A stretch of DNA of 64,000 bases, taken from assembly GCA_032718565.1 (NCBI GenBank), contig JAVGVS010000180.1, positions 658,501-722,500 on the forward strand, given 5' to 3'. Below the pieces are notes generated by a model. The model ran no database searches. It worked only from the letters and a program-made list of their open reading frames with translations, and had not been told where the DNA came from. A program made the position numbers and the translations under genes. The stretch is from Distichodus sexfasciatus. Its lineage: Eukaryota > Chordata > Actinopteri > Characiformes > Distichodontidae. This document shows positions 53,421 through 63,814 of the stretch, in pieces. Position 1 is the stretch's first letter; each line of letters begins with the position of its first letter.

Positions 53421-53757
53421 GGCCTCGTTCACACGGACGTCTGAACCAGGCGTTTTTCTGGCGTTCGTGGTGCCAGGCGAGCGCCGACTGAACGCCGCCC
53501 ATTTTTCTGCTCATTGGAGCAAATCAAAGCGTCCACACGGGCGTTCAGCACCGGCGTTCGGCCGGCTGCGCGTTCGGGTGGCGTCAAATAAACGCTGCAT
53601 GCAACTTTTTCTTGGCGTCAAAATCCTGACGAAGGCGAGGAAAGCGACGCTATTGCGAACGCTAGTGAAACGCCAATCGAACGGAGCTACAAAGCGCAGC
53701 AAAAACGTGTATGGCGTTCAGAGGGCGTTCATTTCGAACGTCTGTGTGGACGAGGCC
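53421..53757. mobile_element. PIF/Harbinger-like MITE with TTA target duplication
   Basis: The ends GGCCTCGTTCACACGGACGT and (reverse complement of the right end) GGCCTCGTCCACACAGACGT differ at two positions. TTA flanks both sides (53418-53420, 53758-53760), a 3-bp duplication as expected for PIF/Harbinger. The interior is unusually GC-rich for this window, with many GGCGTTC/GAACGC words that can pair. No coding capacity is evident. A diverged relative lies at 27690. Confidence 0.9.
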
Positions 53758-53760
53758 TTA

Positions 53761-54497
53761 GTTTGTAAAATGACAATTTGACGTATTTGGATCCTGTTCT
53801 GCACAGACAGGACCAGAGCCGGGCTGGGACAAAAATTTGACCCTGGCATTTTGGTCCAGTCCGACCCACCACATACAATCATGCATACCACCCATCTTTG
53901 ACCAGCCATGTCAAACAAATTAAAAAAAGGACGTATCAGTCCACATAGCACCTCAGCCCACCGGGCATACGCCCTGTCTGCCGATTATCAGTCCGCCCCG
54001 ATCCATTCTCTCTCTCAAATGTTATTAATCGGGCCAGTTGAAAGAAATCTTTCTAATGTGAAGCCTTATTTAACTCAAACAAGAACAAAAGTGACAAAAT
54101 TACAAATGATTTTTGCCTTCCAACTTTTGTAAATATAAGCAGAATTAGAATTTGATGGCTTTCATGCCCTCAACAAACGTTGGAACAGTGGCATGTTCAG
54201 CATTGTGTTTCATCACCCTTCCTTATAATAACACATTGTTAATCCTTTAGCAACTGACGATACTAACTGTGGCAGTTTTGCAACTGGAAATTTTGTTCAT
54301 TCATATTTTGCTGCAAGACTTCAGCTGCTCAACACTGTGGTTGGAAACAAAATGGATTCTCCTTTTCTTGCATTTTCATTAAGAGATAGGACTGGGCGGG
54401 CACAGGTCAATCAAGCACACACACTCCATGTCTACAAAGCCGCACTTGTTGTAAGACTCTGCATGACTTGCTAACGTAGTGACATACAGTAGAGGCA
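53761..54497. other. Unclassified DNA, possible hAT-like fragment, no gene seen
   Basis: 53815-54010 contains GAGCCGGGCTGGGACAAAAA, TTTTGGTCCAGTCCGACCCA and GTCTGCCGATTATCAGTCCG, words I associate loosely with a fish DNA transposon; ends not found. Confidence 0.35.
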
Positions 54498-54571
54498 GGA
54501 CAGGCTCCGGTCCCTGTGACCCCAGTTGGGATTAAACGTTTTGGATAGTGAGTGAGTGAATGAATGAATGA
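54498..54571 (+). mobile_element. SINE-B tail fragment
   Basis: GGACAGGCTCCGGTCCCTGT, GACCCCAGTTGGGATTAAAC, then GAGTGAATGAATGAATGAAT. Only the last about 75 bp of SINE-B remain. A reverse SINE-A abuts its tail directly. Confidence 0.85.
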
Positions 54572-54771
54572 ATGATTATTCATCACATCACAGCACACAG
54601 TGCACCACAACGAAATGTGACATCTGCATTTGACTCATCCGTGAAGGGGTAGTGGGCAGCTGACCCAGGGAGCAGTCCTTGGGGACGCTACCTTTGCTGA
54701 TGACTACCTCAGTGGTTCCTTTACCGGTCCGGTCTCCGATCACGGGGCGAACTCCTTACCCGTTACGCTTT
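54572..54771 (-). mobile_element. SINE-A copy, tail-to-tail with a SINE-B fragment
   Basis: GATTATTCATCACATCACAG, CGAAATGTGACATCTGCATT, GACTACCTCAGTGGTTCCTT, head ACTCCTTACCCGTTACG. The tail begins within the (GAAT)n tail of the SINE-B fragment. The B box has decayed (GGTCCGGTCTCCGATC). Confidence 0.85.
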
Positions 54772-56246
54772 AAATCCAATCACGGTACCTCACACCTGCC
54801 ACCAATGTTGCTTGACTAACAGTGTTTGAGCCATTTTGTGTGAACATTTAGATTTAATGTTTTGTAGTTGTTTACAGTAGAAAGTAGATGTTTCTGGAAT
54901 CTTTCATAACTTTCCATGTACAGTGCTACGTAATAGAACTTTATCAATACGTATGCATGTTAAATGTACTACTATGTAACAATAAATATTACATATACGT
55001 GTGCGTAATCTGAAATTCGTATGATGTAAACGTAAAAGGCTTTAGTTTCACATTGAATGTGATGACTAAGAGCTCCGGGCCGCTTCTGATTTTGACCGTC
55101 CGCGTAGCATACGTAAAAGTATCTTTGTAGTCTTAGGATTCATTTCTTGTCTGTAAACCTTAGATTGTAGTAAAAAGAAAAAAGGCGACGAAAGACAACC
55201 CAAGACTCAAGACTCCTTTTGGTCGTGTCGCGTACAAAAGAACAACACAAGAGCTCTTAGCAAATGAGAAAGCAAGGATTTGCTCTCACAAAGCAGTGTT
55301 GTCCAAACTGGCGTTACTTGAATATTTTGTGCATATTTCAATCTTATTTTAACTTTGTCCCAGCCTTTTAAGCGTTAATACTTGATCATCCCAGTCTGAG
55401 TTATATTTGAAATATAGCTATGAAAATCGTCAGCATTCGACAGTGGTTTCTGTCCTTGCTCTTTTAACACTGAGATGTCTCTAAGAAAGAGAATGTCACT
55501 TATTGTGACTACGTGGCACAGTGATTTGCATGTCAGCATCCAGGCTCTCACTGCAGAAGACGGAAGTTCTGCTTTGGCGACGCAGGCAATGTTCAATATA
55601 GTCCATCACATCATAAATTCGTGTCAAATACATTTGTTAATGCTGCTCAGCTTTTGGCAGCTCCCCAGGCTACATCAGCCCTCCAGAATCCTCTATGTTG
55701 CCATTCTGAACAGCGCTGGCATATTTCTCATTAGTCACCTCGTGTCTGCCCGCGTTGTGCAGCAGCAGCACTGTGTTTTGCTCTTGTTCACTTTGAACTG
55801 ACCTAACTCCCACCTAGCAACTCCAGACTGTTAATGCCCCCAACATTATAATCCATCTGTTACAATGCACCATATCCGTCCTCCACTATTCCTCGCTTTG
55901 CACTAATGACCGTGCAATTAGAAATACTACACTAAGTAGAGATGCGATAAGGATAAGTTCCGCTCAGATTTGAAAAATTACTTCCCACCCTATGTGGCGT
56001 AGCAAGTCCATGCACACTACCATGCGCGTGGAGAGACGTTAAGCTACAACCCAGGCTATTTCCTCAGATGCATACTACCGCATGGAAAAGTACCATAAAA
56101 GCGCCTTGCCTGCCATACTATTAAGGCGGCAGTCTGTGACTCGAACCTGATCACGTGCGAGCTCACATTCGCCAAACGAGGAACGCAATTTTGTTATTTA
56201 TTTATTTATTTTTAATCATGTGTGCAGGCAGATTTGATGCTCATGA
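54772..56246. other. Unique DNA, candidate conserved non-coding element at 55520-55930
   Basis: No repeat or exon is recognised. 55520-55930 has CTGCTCAGCTTTTGGCAGCT, ACTGTTAATGCCCCCAACAT and GACCGTGCAATTAGAAATAC; unique, moderately GC-balanced. Confidence 0.4.
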
Positions 56247-56674
56247 TTCAAGATTCTTTATTTGTCACATGCAAGTTATACAAGCACAAAATGCAGTGAA
56301 ATGTATCCTGATCCGCTCCTGACTGCAATTTAGGCAGAATTAAAATAATATAAAATAAAATGTAAAATTAAAATAAAATAAAGTCACAGTACAAATTTAA
56401 AGAAGGAGATAAGGGAAAGGTAAAAATAAATAAATAAATAACTGTGTCTTATATACAAAGACGACAGGTGCAGTGCGACTGTTTAAAGTGACTGTATAAA
56501 AGTGCCGAGTGCAACTGCACAGCAACAAACAATGTAGCAAGTAGCAAACAGAGGAGGAGTATGTAATATTGGACAGAGAAAAATGGCATAGTATAAATGA
56601 TCATAAACAATATGATTGAGAGACAGTATGGAATGGCGATAAGGCTTTTAGAGAAAAGGCATGTCCTGGCTCAG
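56247..56674 (+). repeat. Retroelement-like repeat (AAGATTCTTTATTTGTCACA type)
   Basis: ATTCAAGATTCTTTATTTGT, CAGTGAAATGTATCCTGATC, ACAGGTGCAGTGCGACTG and CAACAAACAATGTAGCAAG follow the order seen in 31378 and 45424-46640. A-rich runs of TAAAATAAAA interrupt it. It is entered at its right side by the hAT element at 56683. Confidence 0.55.
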
Positions 56675-56682
56675 AAGTTCAG

Positions 56683-57225
56683 TAGAGGTGGCCAAAGTAC
56701 ACCTGTTCGACACTCAAGTGAGATTTACAAATACTTGTGCTAAAAAAGGCGTAAAGTTGAAGTACTGACTCAACGTCTTTAATTAAGTGAAAGTAAAAAA
56801 GTACAGGCTCAGAAATCACGCCATCATGCTTATATTGTGCCCGATTCCTCTAGCATTACGTCTGGTGACTTTCGACGCGTGTTGTGTCACGTGAATGCAT
56901 AGCACGCGTAGCATTCTGATTGGTGGAATAGTGAACGTGACATGAGCGAACACACCCACGCTCGATCCCTATCCAGCTCCAGGAAAATATCCTTGATAAA
57001 TTCTTATTGTGTGAATAAGGATAAATAAGCCTAATAATAATAACCCGCTCAAATTAATTGAACCTAGAGTAACGAGCCTGTTTTAAAAATGTAAGAAGTA
57101 GAAAGTACAGATAATCATGTTGAAAATGTATCTAGTAAAAGTACCAGGTTTAATGAGTTAAACAAGGGCTACACTAGATACTCGAAAATTACAAAGTAGT
57201 TGTACTTCGTTACTTCCCATCTCTG
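56683..57225. mobile_element. hAT-like element with 8-bp target duplication
   Basis: The ends TAGAGGTGGCCAAAGTACAC and (reverse complement) CAGAGATGGGAAGTAACGAA match the fish hAT pattern CAGAGGTGG...AGTAC. AAGTTCAG (56675-56682) and AGGTTCAG (57226-57233) flank it, an 8-bp duplication with one change. Inside are AGTAAAAAAGTACAGG and GTAAAAGTACC words; no transposase frame. Confidence 0.85.
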
Positions 57226-57499
57226 AGGTTCAGCACAAAGTAACGTCATACATTTTAAGACAGAAGGTGTGGGCAGTATGAAATCCCACCTCAGACTTTG
57301 GACATGCCTGGTACGAGTGCTACCTTTCCTACGTATAGTATATGCATCATTAAAATATCGGCGGAAAATATTGGGCAAAATCGTAAAAAAAAAAACAGTT
57401 ATCAGCCAATTATATCGATATAATTCCTATATTATTGTGCATCCCTACAGAGAAGTGTTCGAAGCTGGAAATGTCGTTAGTTGAAACACTTGCATGAAC
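57226..57499. other. Unique DNA, no gene seen
   Basis: Nothing recognised apart from a poly(A) near 57387. Confidence 0.4.
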
Positions 57500-57710
57500 C
57501 TGTTTACATTTATCCCAGTCAGTTCGTATCCAGGGCCACTTCCATTTCCGTATTACAGGGATAGTCTCGTTGGAGTAACATGGGGTTGAGACCCTAGCTC
57601 TGGCGTCCAACAGTAGTCCCCGGGATTTAAACTTCCAATCTTCTAATAACCAACACAGGGTTTCAGTCACGTAGACCACTGCCCTACCACTGCCCATAAC
57701 CCAACACATA
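57500..57710 (-). mobile_element. SINE-C copy
   Basis: On the minus strand: GGGCAGTGGTCTACGTGACT, GTTATTAGAAGATTGGAAG, a B-box-like GAAGTTTAAATCCC, then GGGTCTCAACCCCATGTTAC and GACTATCCCTGTAATACGG. Same order as 12185 and 17757. Confidence 0.55.
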
Positions 57711-57730
57711 CCTAAATGTTAGTAGCACTG

Positions 57731-58111
57731 TGTCAGTGATCTGGTTAGGATTTGGCAGGAATGCTAACAGTTAGCAGTTAGCCGCTAAGCCGTTAGCCCA
57801 TGTAGCGTGGTGGTCCAAACGGGGTTTGGAGCGCGAGTAGGTAGGATAGCCATGCGAGTTGATATAGAACTCTCTACACTAGAGCAAGATTTCCCACAAG
57901 AAACCACGCTCTATAAGACACACACTTGATCAAGAAGATGAGCCAAATAACTGGAGTACTCACAGTCGATGCCAAACTGAATCGGAGTTGGGCGAGGCCG
58001 GCTCAATGACTGAGCGATTCGCCGCAAGGAATCGACTCCTTGCTCACTCCTGAACCATGACCGACCACTTCTGGGTCCTAGTGCTAATCGCGTTACGCAG
58101 TGTGCATGACA
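57731..58111 (-). mobile_element. Solo LTR, second copy, perfect 5-bp target duplication
   Basis: Read on the minus strand it starts TGTCATGCACACTGCG and ends CCAGATCACTGACA. CACTG flanks both sides (57726-57730 and 58112-58116). Shared words with the LTR at 36519: GTCATTGAG, ACTGTGAGTACTC, GCATGGCTATCCTACCTACT CGCGCTC, ACCACGCTACAT, TCCTAACCAGAT. The TATA box of the first copy is not conserved. No internal region adjoins. Confidence 0.93.
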
Positions 58112-58185
58112 CACTGCTGTGTTGAGATTTATCATTTACCTTAATACCTAAATTTAAGATTAATTGTCTCCCCGTGTGTCCCTCT

Positions 58186-58222
58186 ATCTATCTATCCATC
58201 CATCCATCCATCCATCCATCTA
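58186..58222. repeat. (CTAT)n(CCAT)n microsatellite
   Basis: CTATCTATCTAT followed by (CCAT)n, about 9 tetranucleotide units in total. Confidence 0.92.
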
Positions 58223-58459
58223 GAGACCAGTGGTCAGGAACTGAGCAGTGGTGAACAGGGTATAAGGCGTCTGACCGAGATCACAACATATAGTTTATAG
58301 TGTTAAGTGGACACATAAAAAAATGCAGCTAGGACAAATTTTCTACGTAATTTCTAAATTAATAACATTAGGGAAGTGGTAGACGTTTCAAATACGTGGC
58401 TGATGAGTATATTTGCACTCAAAGTAATAAGTTTGTCTTGTCGGCAATGTTTTTTTTTT

Positions 58460-58540
58460 TACCTGATGGTTCAGTGACTGAAACCCTGCGTTGGTGATCA
58501 TAAGTTTGGAGGGATTCAAACATTTACCTCTGTAAATACA
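58460..58540 (+). mobile_element. SINE-C-like fragment (tentative)
   Basis: ATGGTTCAGTGACTGAAACC, GTTGGTGATCATAAG and GGGATTCAAACATTTACCTC resemble a decayed tRNA-like head of SINE-C type. Weak. Confidence 0.3.
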
Positions 58541-58627
58541 ACAGCATTCACCTTCCGTTAACATTTGTTCTCATGAACATAATCCTACAATCTAGGACGA
58601 GGTACTTCACAGATACACAGATATTGG

Positions 58628-58846
58628 TCCAACATGCCCTGTGATTTGAAGGTTGCCGGTTCAAATCCCAGACCAGTAAAGGTACCACTGAGGTACTCCT
58701 GAACAAGGTACCTTCCACTAAGCGCTGAACCTCTGGTGCTGCCAAAAAGTTGCCCACCACACCTTCATGGATGGGTCAGATTCAGAGGTCACGCTTCATT
58801 GTGTTGCACTGTGTTGTGCTGAAAATGACAAATAATCACTTACTTA
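58628..58846 (+). mobile_element. SINE-A copy, 5' truncated
   Basis: Starts within the head at ACATGCCCTGTGATTTGAAG, B box GGTTCAAATCC, GGTACCACTGAGGTACTCCT, TTGCCCACCACACCTTCATG, tail GAAAATGACAAATAATCACT. Confidence 0.87.
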
Positions 58847-59029
58847 AAAATATTATTTGTAGCATAGCTCCCTTCCCCTCCATTTTAAATACACCTTAGA
58901 CATTTAGGGCTTGGGGGACAAGTGGCGCGACCCGCTGCCTTTGGGGGTGGCGGTTCCGCCCCACATATGACCCCCAAAAAAATGTTTAGTACCATAGTTT
59001 CATACACTTTGTCATACCCAAAACTTGAG

Positions 59030-59700
59030 GTGGTTGGGAGGCTTTATCAAAAACAAAAAGAAAGCGGGGGAAAAAAAAATGACTAAAATAAATAAATAAA
59101 TAAATAAAAACCCTGCTCCCCACCAGGAGCAGTGGGGACTGGCGGACGGGCCTGGGGTCGGGGTTGGCTGCATTCCTGGGGCACTACCGATCACTGATGG
59201 GGTGGCCGCTCGCTCACAGCCTGGCGGGGGGGTTGGTAACATTGTCTGGGGACACTCTCTGGATCTTATCCAGTGCATCCGCGGCCAGTCCTCGGAGACG
59301 TGGGCGGGTGTGTGTGCGTGTGTGTGTGCATGTATGTGCGCGTGCGTCTTGGCCTTGGCGTGTCTTGCCCAGTGTTGGAGGAGGGCGGGCTTCTGGATGG
59401 TTGGAGGGTAGTGGGGGCGGAGGGGGTAGCTCCTCCTTCCCCGATACTCTCCTTGGCAGGCTTCCCCGTGGGGGCTGGGGCGCCTGGTGGCTCCCGGGGC
59501 GTCCGGCCGGTGTCGGCCAAATGAGATCTTATCAAATGAGATTGATTATTTACCGGTTTGTGTGTTTTTGTGTGTGTTTTGGATTTTGTTTTCAGATGTG
59601 GAAGTTAGTGCGGCGCTATTCTACGCTACAGATGCAGCAGCTGCCCCATGAGATTTTCGCTTCCTCTCCTATCCTTTCTCTTTCTCTATCTCTTTCAGCA
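59030..59700. repeat. GC-rich repeat-like block with (AAAT)n
   Basis: (AAAT)n at about 59088-59109 is followed by GGAGCAGTGGGGACTGGCGG, GATGGGGTGGCCGCTCGCTC, (GTGT)n at 59309-59335 and GGGGCGTCCGGCCGGTGTCG. The style (GC-rich block with TG insert) resembles, from memory, the 5' part of a fish repeat. The long + strand frame here is low complexity and is not called as a gene. Confidence 0.45.
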
Positions 59701-59749
59701 CTGTGTTTCTGTTCTCTTTCTCTCTTGTCCTCCGAAGAGGTGGTGGCGG

Positions 59750-59752
<3 letters not shown>

Positions 59753-59843
<91 letters not shown>
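59753..59843. repeat. (TA)n microsatellite, about 90 bp
   Basis: Nearly pure (AT)n with two AAATAT interruptions at about 59780 and 59792. Likely length-variable and liable to extrude as a cruciform. It creates the Tyr/Ile ladder in open frames across it. Confidence 0.97.
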
Positions 59844-59847
<4 letters not shown>

Positions 59848-60983
59848 ATTTATTAATAATTGCAATTGTAATGTTATATTAATGGATAATACATATTTGA
59901 TTGCTCTGCACAGTCCTGAGAACTGAATCGTGGCTGGTGTTGTTGTGTGACAACAATCTTGAATCTTGAAGTCTATGCCAGAAATAATTACTGTCAGTAT
60001 GTTATTTCTTGAAGCATGTTGCAAAATATTCTAATTCAAGTTAGGATTTTTAAAACAACTTTCTGTTAACAAGCCATGGTGAGGTAGATCATTAAGAAGT
60101 AGTCACCAGATTAGTCAGACGATGATTCCTCTTTCAGGTTCATCTAGTGCTAAACGGCTGTCACTACTTATGAAAACGTTTCGTTCAGGTGTGAGTCAAC
60201 TCTTATTGTTAAAGGAATTGTACTATAGAAAATGTTTTCCTTTGCACGTTTTAACAGATTGTTGATGCTGCACAACCGCCCCCCAAAAAAACGGCTATTG
60301 TTTGTTTTCTTCCCAGAATAGAACCCATAGAAAACAAGTCCTGTACAATTGTGCTTTCTCCTGTCTAATCATCTGTGCCTGTAATGCTGTGCCACGTCCA
60401 TTACACAAGCAGCCAACATTTAGAACCCAACTGTCGATGTCAACAGGGGTGTGAATGAGTCACATGAGGCCTCACATTCTGCCTGCCTTCATCTATGGTG
60501 CTCCTCTTCAGATTCTTGTCCTCTTATTATTCAAAAGGCAATTATATTTGCTTGGCGAAATCTACTGTATATACTGCTGAGTGTCGAATGAACATTATTT
60601 TTCCATTTCCTAAATAGCTAGATACAACGGATTGGAAATAAATGTAAACGGCGTGAAACAACTTGAACTGCGCAACACTGACAAATCAACTGCTTAAATG
60701 TGCATGAGGAAACAGTGTCATTTGATACCTCCAGCAAAAAATCAATGCAGTCACTAACATGGATAATGAAATGTAAACGATCGAACTCAGATGCCAGAGG
60801 ACCTGTTTACAAGGACTTACCGTTCGTTTAGGTTTTTCCATCTAATCAGCAATTGTAGTTTTACCTTTAACCCTATTCCTGCCATTTCACATCTAATGAT
60901 AAGACTCCATGCAGACAAAAGTAAAACTACGCAAGAAACCCTGCGAGATACCATTTCTGCCGTGTGCTGTATATTTCATTCGT
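59844..60983. other. Unique DNA, no gene seen
   Basis: 60340-60560 (CTAATCATCTGTGCCTGTAA, GAATGAGTCACATGAGGCCT) is a candidate conserved non-coding element. Nothing else recognised. Confidence 0.4.
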
Positions 60984-61333
60984 TATTCATTCATTATCCG
61001 AACCATAATCTCAACCGAAGGTCGAGGGATGACAATCCCGGGAACTTACGGGCGCAAGGCGGGGACCAGCCCTGGGCAGGCGGCAACACACCGCAAGGCA
61101 CACACACTTACACACATTCACACCTTACGGGGGCCAATTTAGAGCCGGCAATTAACCTACAGTGCATGTCTTTGGACTGTGGGAGGAAACCGGAGCACCC
61201 GGAGGAAACCCACACAAACAGGGGGAGAGCATGCAAACTCCACACAGAAAGGCCCCACGGCCATCCACAGGCTTCGAACCCAGGACCTTCTGCCTGCTGG
61301 GAGGCGGCAGTGCCACTCGCCTACCGTGCCGCC
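60984..61333 (-). mobile_element. SINE-B copy, full length
   Basis: Reverse SINE-B: tail ATTCATTCATTATCCGAACC, GGGCGCAAGGCGGGGACCAG, TTTGGACTGTGGGAGGAAAC, head GCCTACCGTGCCGCC. The flanks CTGTATATT (about 60967) and CTGTATGTT (about 61338) look like a 9-bp target duplication with one change. The 185-codon frame through it is a by-product. Confidence 0.92.
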
Positions 61334-63027
61334 TACACTGTATGTTAATTTGTTAAAATCTATGCAATGAAGCAGATGCAGGTGGAATTATTTTGAAGAG
61401 TATGATTCCTTAGTTCATGCCTAGAGATTTCTTTATAGGGCTTGTTGGGACACAAATACAAACAAGTATGACCATTGCTAATCGTTCTGTCATGGGCAGA
61501 TCACCGATGTGGTAAATTCAGACTGAGCGGCATGTAAAAAGAAAACAACCACTAAATAAACTCACACTGGAATCTGAAATAACAAAAAGAAAACGGTCAG
61601 CAATGATTAAAGGAGAGCACAGTAGCCATAGCAACAAGTTAGCGGCCAGACGTCCTCCAGCTGTCCCCAGGAATTGCTTCTGGTATTTACTGGAATGATG
61701 AATTAACTGTTTATTGGAATGATCGATCGCTTGTTTGGCAAAGAAACTGCAAGCAATTGGACATATATATATGTATATGTATATCTGCACTCTCATTTCT
61801 AAACACCATGATGCGGCTATTTTTGTTGATGTTTAACATCGGTGGAGTCTCCTTGAGGGCAGGGAAGACGCCTCACTATTCCTCAGGCACACACTCCATC
61901 AGCACAGTATGAAGTGGGGATTATTGCTGATCCCCTCAGGCCAGCCTGTTCATGAGAAGGATTTGACCCAAAAATGCGTTGTCATGCAAGAAAAACTTCT
62001 TAAATCCAATGTGATACAAAGCCCAGCAGCAGCTGGGAAATCCTCAGTGGACACAAGTCTCCTCGTGCATCATTGGGGGATTCGTCAGATCTATACTCAC
62101 AATCAGGAACACACTTCTTGGCACCTATGCCGACAGGACGCTGTAATATTCGGTTCCTTTTTAGGATTCGGCTCCCTCTGAGTTCACTCGCTCCGGGCTG
62201 ATCCGGGCGTCTCTTGAAATTCTCTTGAGCCAATGTGTAAATTGCAGCTGAATCGTTTGTTTTTAAGCAGAAGAAAGTATCATTAGCTACTGATGAGAAG
62301 GAATGCACTTTCAAATAAATGACAAAGTATCAAGACAAGGCTACCAGAGCGGCAAAAATGTATTTTCAAGTGGCACTAGAGGAAGTTAACCGGCAGGGTT
62401 CATTCTGTACGTGGTTTGGGGCGCCAGCAGCTTATTATTGTGTGATTTAGTGGTGCGTTTCCCAAAAGCAGAGTTGCTAATGTACACTATGTTAGTTAGC
62501 AACAATGCTAACTAACATTCTGCTGGACATTCTGCTGGATTCTGCTGGATGTTTCCAGTTGTAGGAAATAAACCTGCGGATTCACTCATGACAGTGACCA
62601 GCCCTAACCCGTGATTCAGATTCAGCTGTATGTTTCTGGCTCTAGAAGAAGTTAACGAACAAATTTACTCATCAATGTGTGTGCTCGGTGCCGTGCTACT
62701 GATTCGACCGGCACGAGTCCAGCAGTCTACAAAGAGGATTCAACTCTGTAAGTTCTTAGGATCCTCTTTTGACTGTGGTGGTGCAAACGAACTGTAAGTT
62801 ATGACATTTTTAGCAGCTATACTTGCTACTATGGCTGCTTGATCTTGTCATGAGTTTGAAGTGATTATAAGAGGTATGTACGTGATAGGGTTTTTATTTT
62901 AGTCATGGTGTAGTTAGGACTCGATGGATTCGGTTTAATGGAGACCTCCGATTCGTGACTCGTGAGTTATTTAAAGGATCCGGGTGATTAACCCAGGAGA
63001 GTCATGACTTGGTAGGTTTTATTACCT
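61334..63027. other. Unique DNA, no gene seen
   Basis: Nothing is recognised apart from a (TA)-rich stretch near 61763, CTAACTAACATTCTGCTGGA with three TTCTGCTGGA units at 62516-62550, and GTGCGTTTCCCAAAAGCAGA at 62453, which resembles the end of a fish foldback element. Confidence 0.4.
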
Positions 63028-63090
63028 ACAATGCTGCTCTAGTGGTTAGAATGCGTGCCTTAAAATCAAGAGGTCGCTGACACGGATATT
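63028..63090 (+). mobile_element. SINE-C head fragment
   Basis: CTGCTCTAGTGGTTAGAATG and AAATCAAGAGGTCGCTGACA look like a decayed tRNA-like head similar to 21041; no body follows. Confidence 0.35.
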
Positions 63091-63179
63091 GTATGTGGGA
63101 AATTTTTTGCTTCATTAAAAGGTTCATCTCTAGACAGCTGCCATCGACCTACCCCTCGTCTACAACCACGGCATCATTT

Positions 63180-63686
63180 GTGACCCTCCACGGCAAAACC
63201 AGTCGCTTGTCGCAACGAGTTTCTGAGATAAACGACCGTTTATTATTTACCGTTAATTCAATTCCAGCAGAATGTTAAAAGTTTCTGTTTTGACCGCTCT
63301 ACTTCAATATTTACGGTAAATCCACTGGTTGACTAAGCGTGAAGATATTTCTCGAATCCATCTTAGGTCTCGAGTTCAGTTAACCCTAACGCGGGTAGGC
63401 TATCCGTGTGGCTGTGAATGCAGCGTAGGCTATGAGAATAAGCGTGTGACTACCAAGCGTCTGTGAGAGTGCTCGGCGATAGTCCTTCAAAAGGCAGATT
63501 TCTCCGTTTCTCACTTGAAGACAGGAAAACAGACTTCTTTGAATGTTGATATCTCCAGTCATATGTCGTCCGATTCATTACGATATAGGTATCATTTTGA
63601 AGGTTGATTTATGCCCTTTCATGAAAACATAATAACTCAATTTTGAAAATTTGCGACAAGCGACTGGTTTTGCCGTGGAGGGTCAA
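63180..63686 (-). mobile_element. TIR-A miniature transposon, copy 6
   Basis: Ends GTGACCCTCCACGGCAAAAC and GTTTTGCCGTGGAGGGTCAA. ATTT flanks both sides (63176-63179, 63687-63690). Internal deletion near the left end removes the GTTTTAGTGTTTTGAAACAG section. Its two termini are closer to each other than in most copies. Confidence 0.93.
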
Positions 63687-63814
63687 ATTTCTCCAGGAGG
63701 TGATCTATATTTATCCATTCAGATTGACAGCTAGTCTGTTTCAAATGACGGTAGTGGGTGTTGTGTATTATATAAAAACATAAAGGCTCACAATATTACT
63801 TGTTCATGTCGTAC

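Noticed and set aside
59164..59856. 230-codon open frame on the + strand, the longest in the window
   Set aside because: It runs from a GC-rich repeat-like block through (GT)n and a CT-rich stretch into a 90-bp (TA)n; the product ends in a Tyr/Ile ladder and has no domain.
60791..61348. 185-codon open frame
   Set aside because: Two thirds of it is the reverse strand of a full SINE-B; similar frames appear across other SINE-B copies (20590, 31011, 51706).
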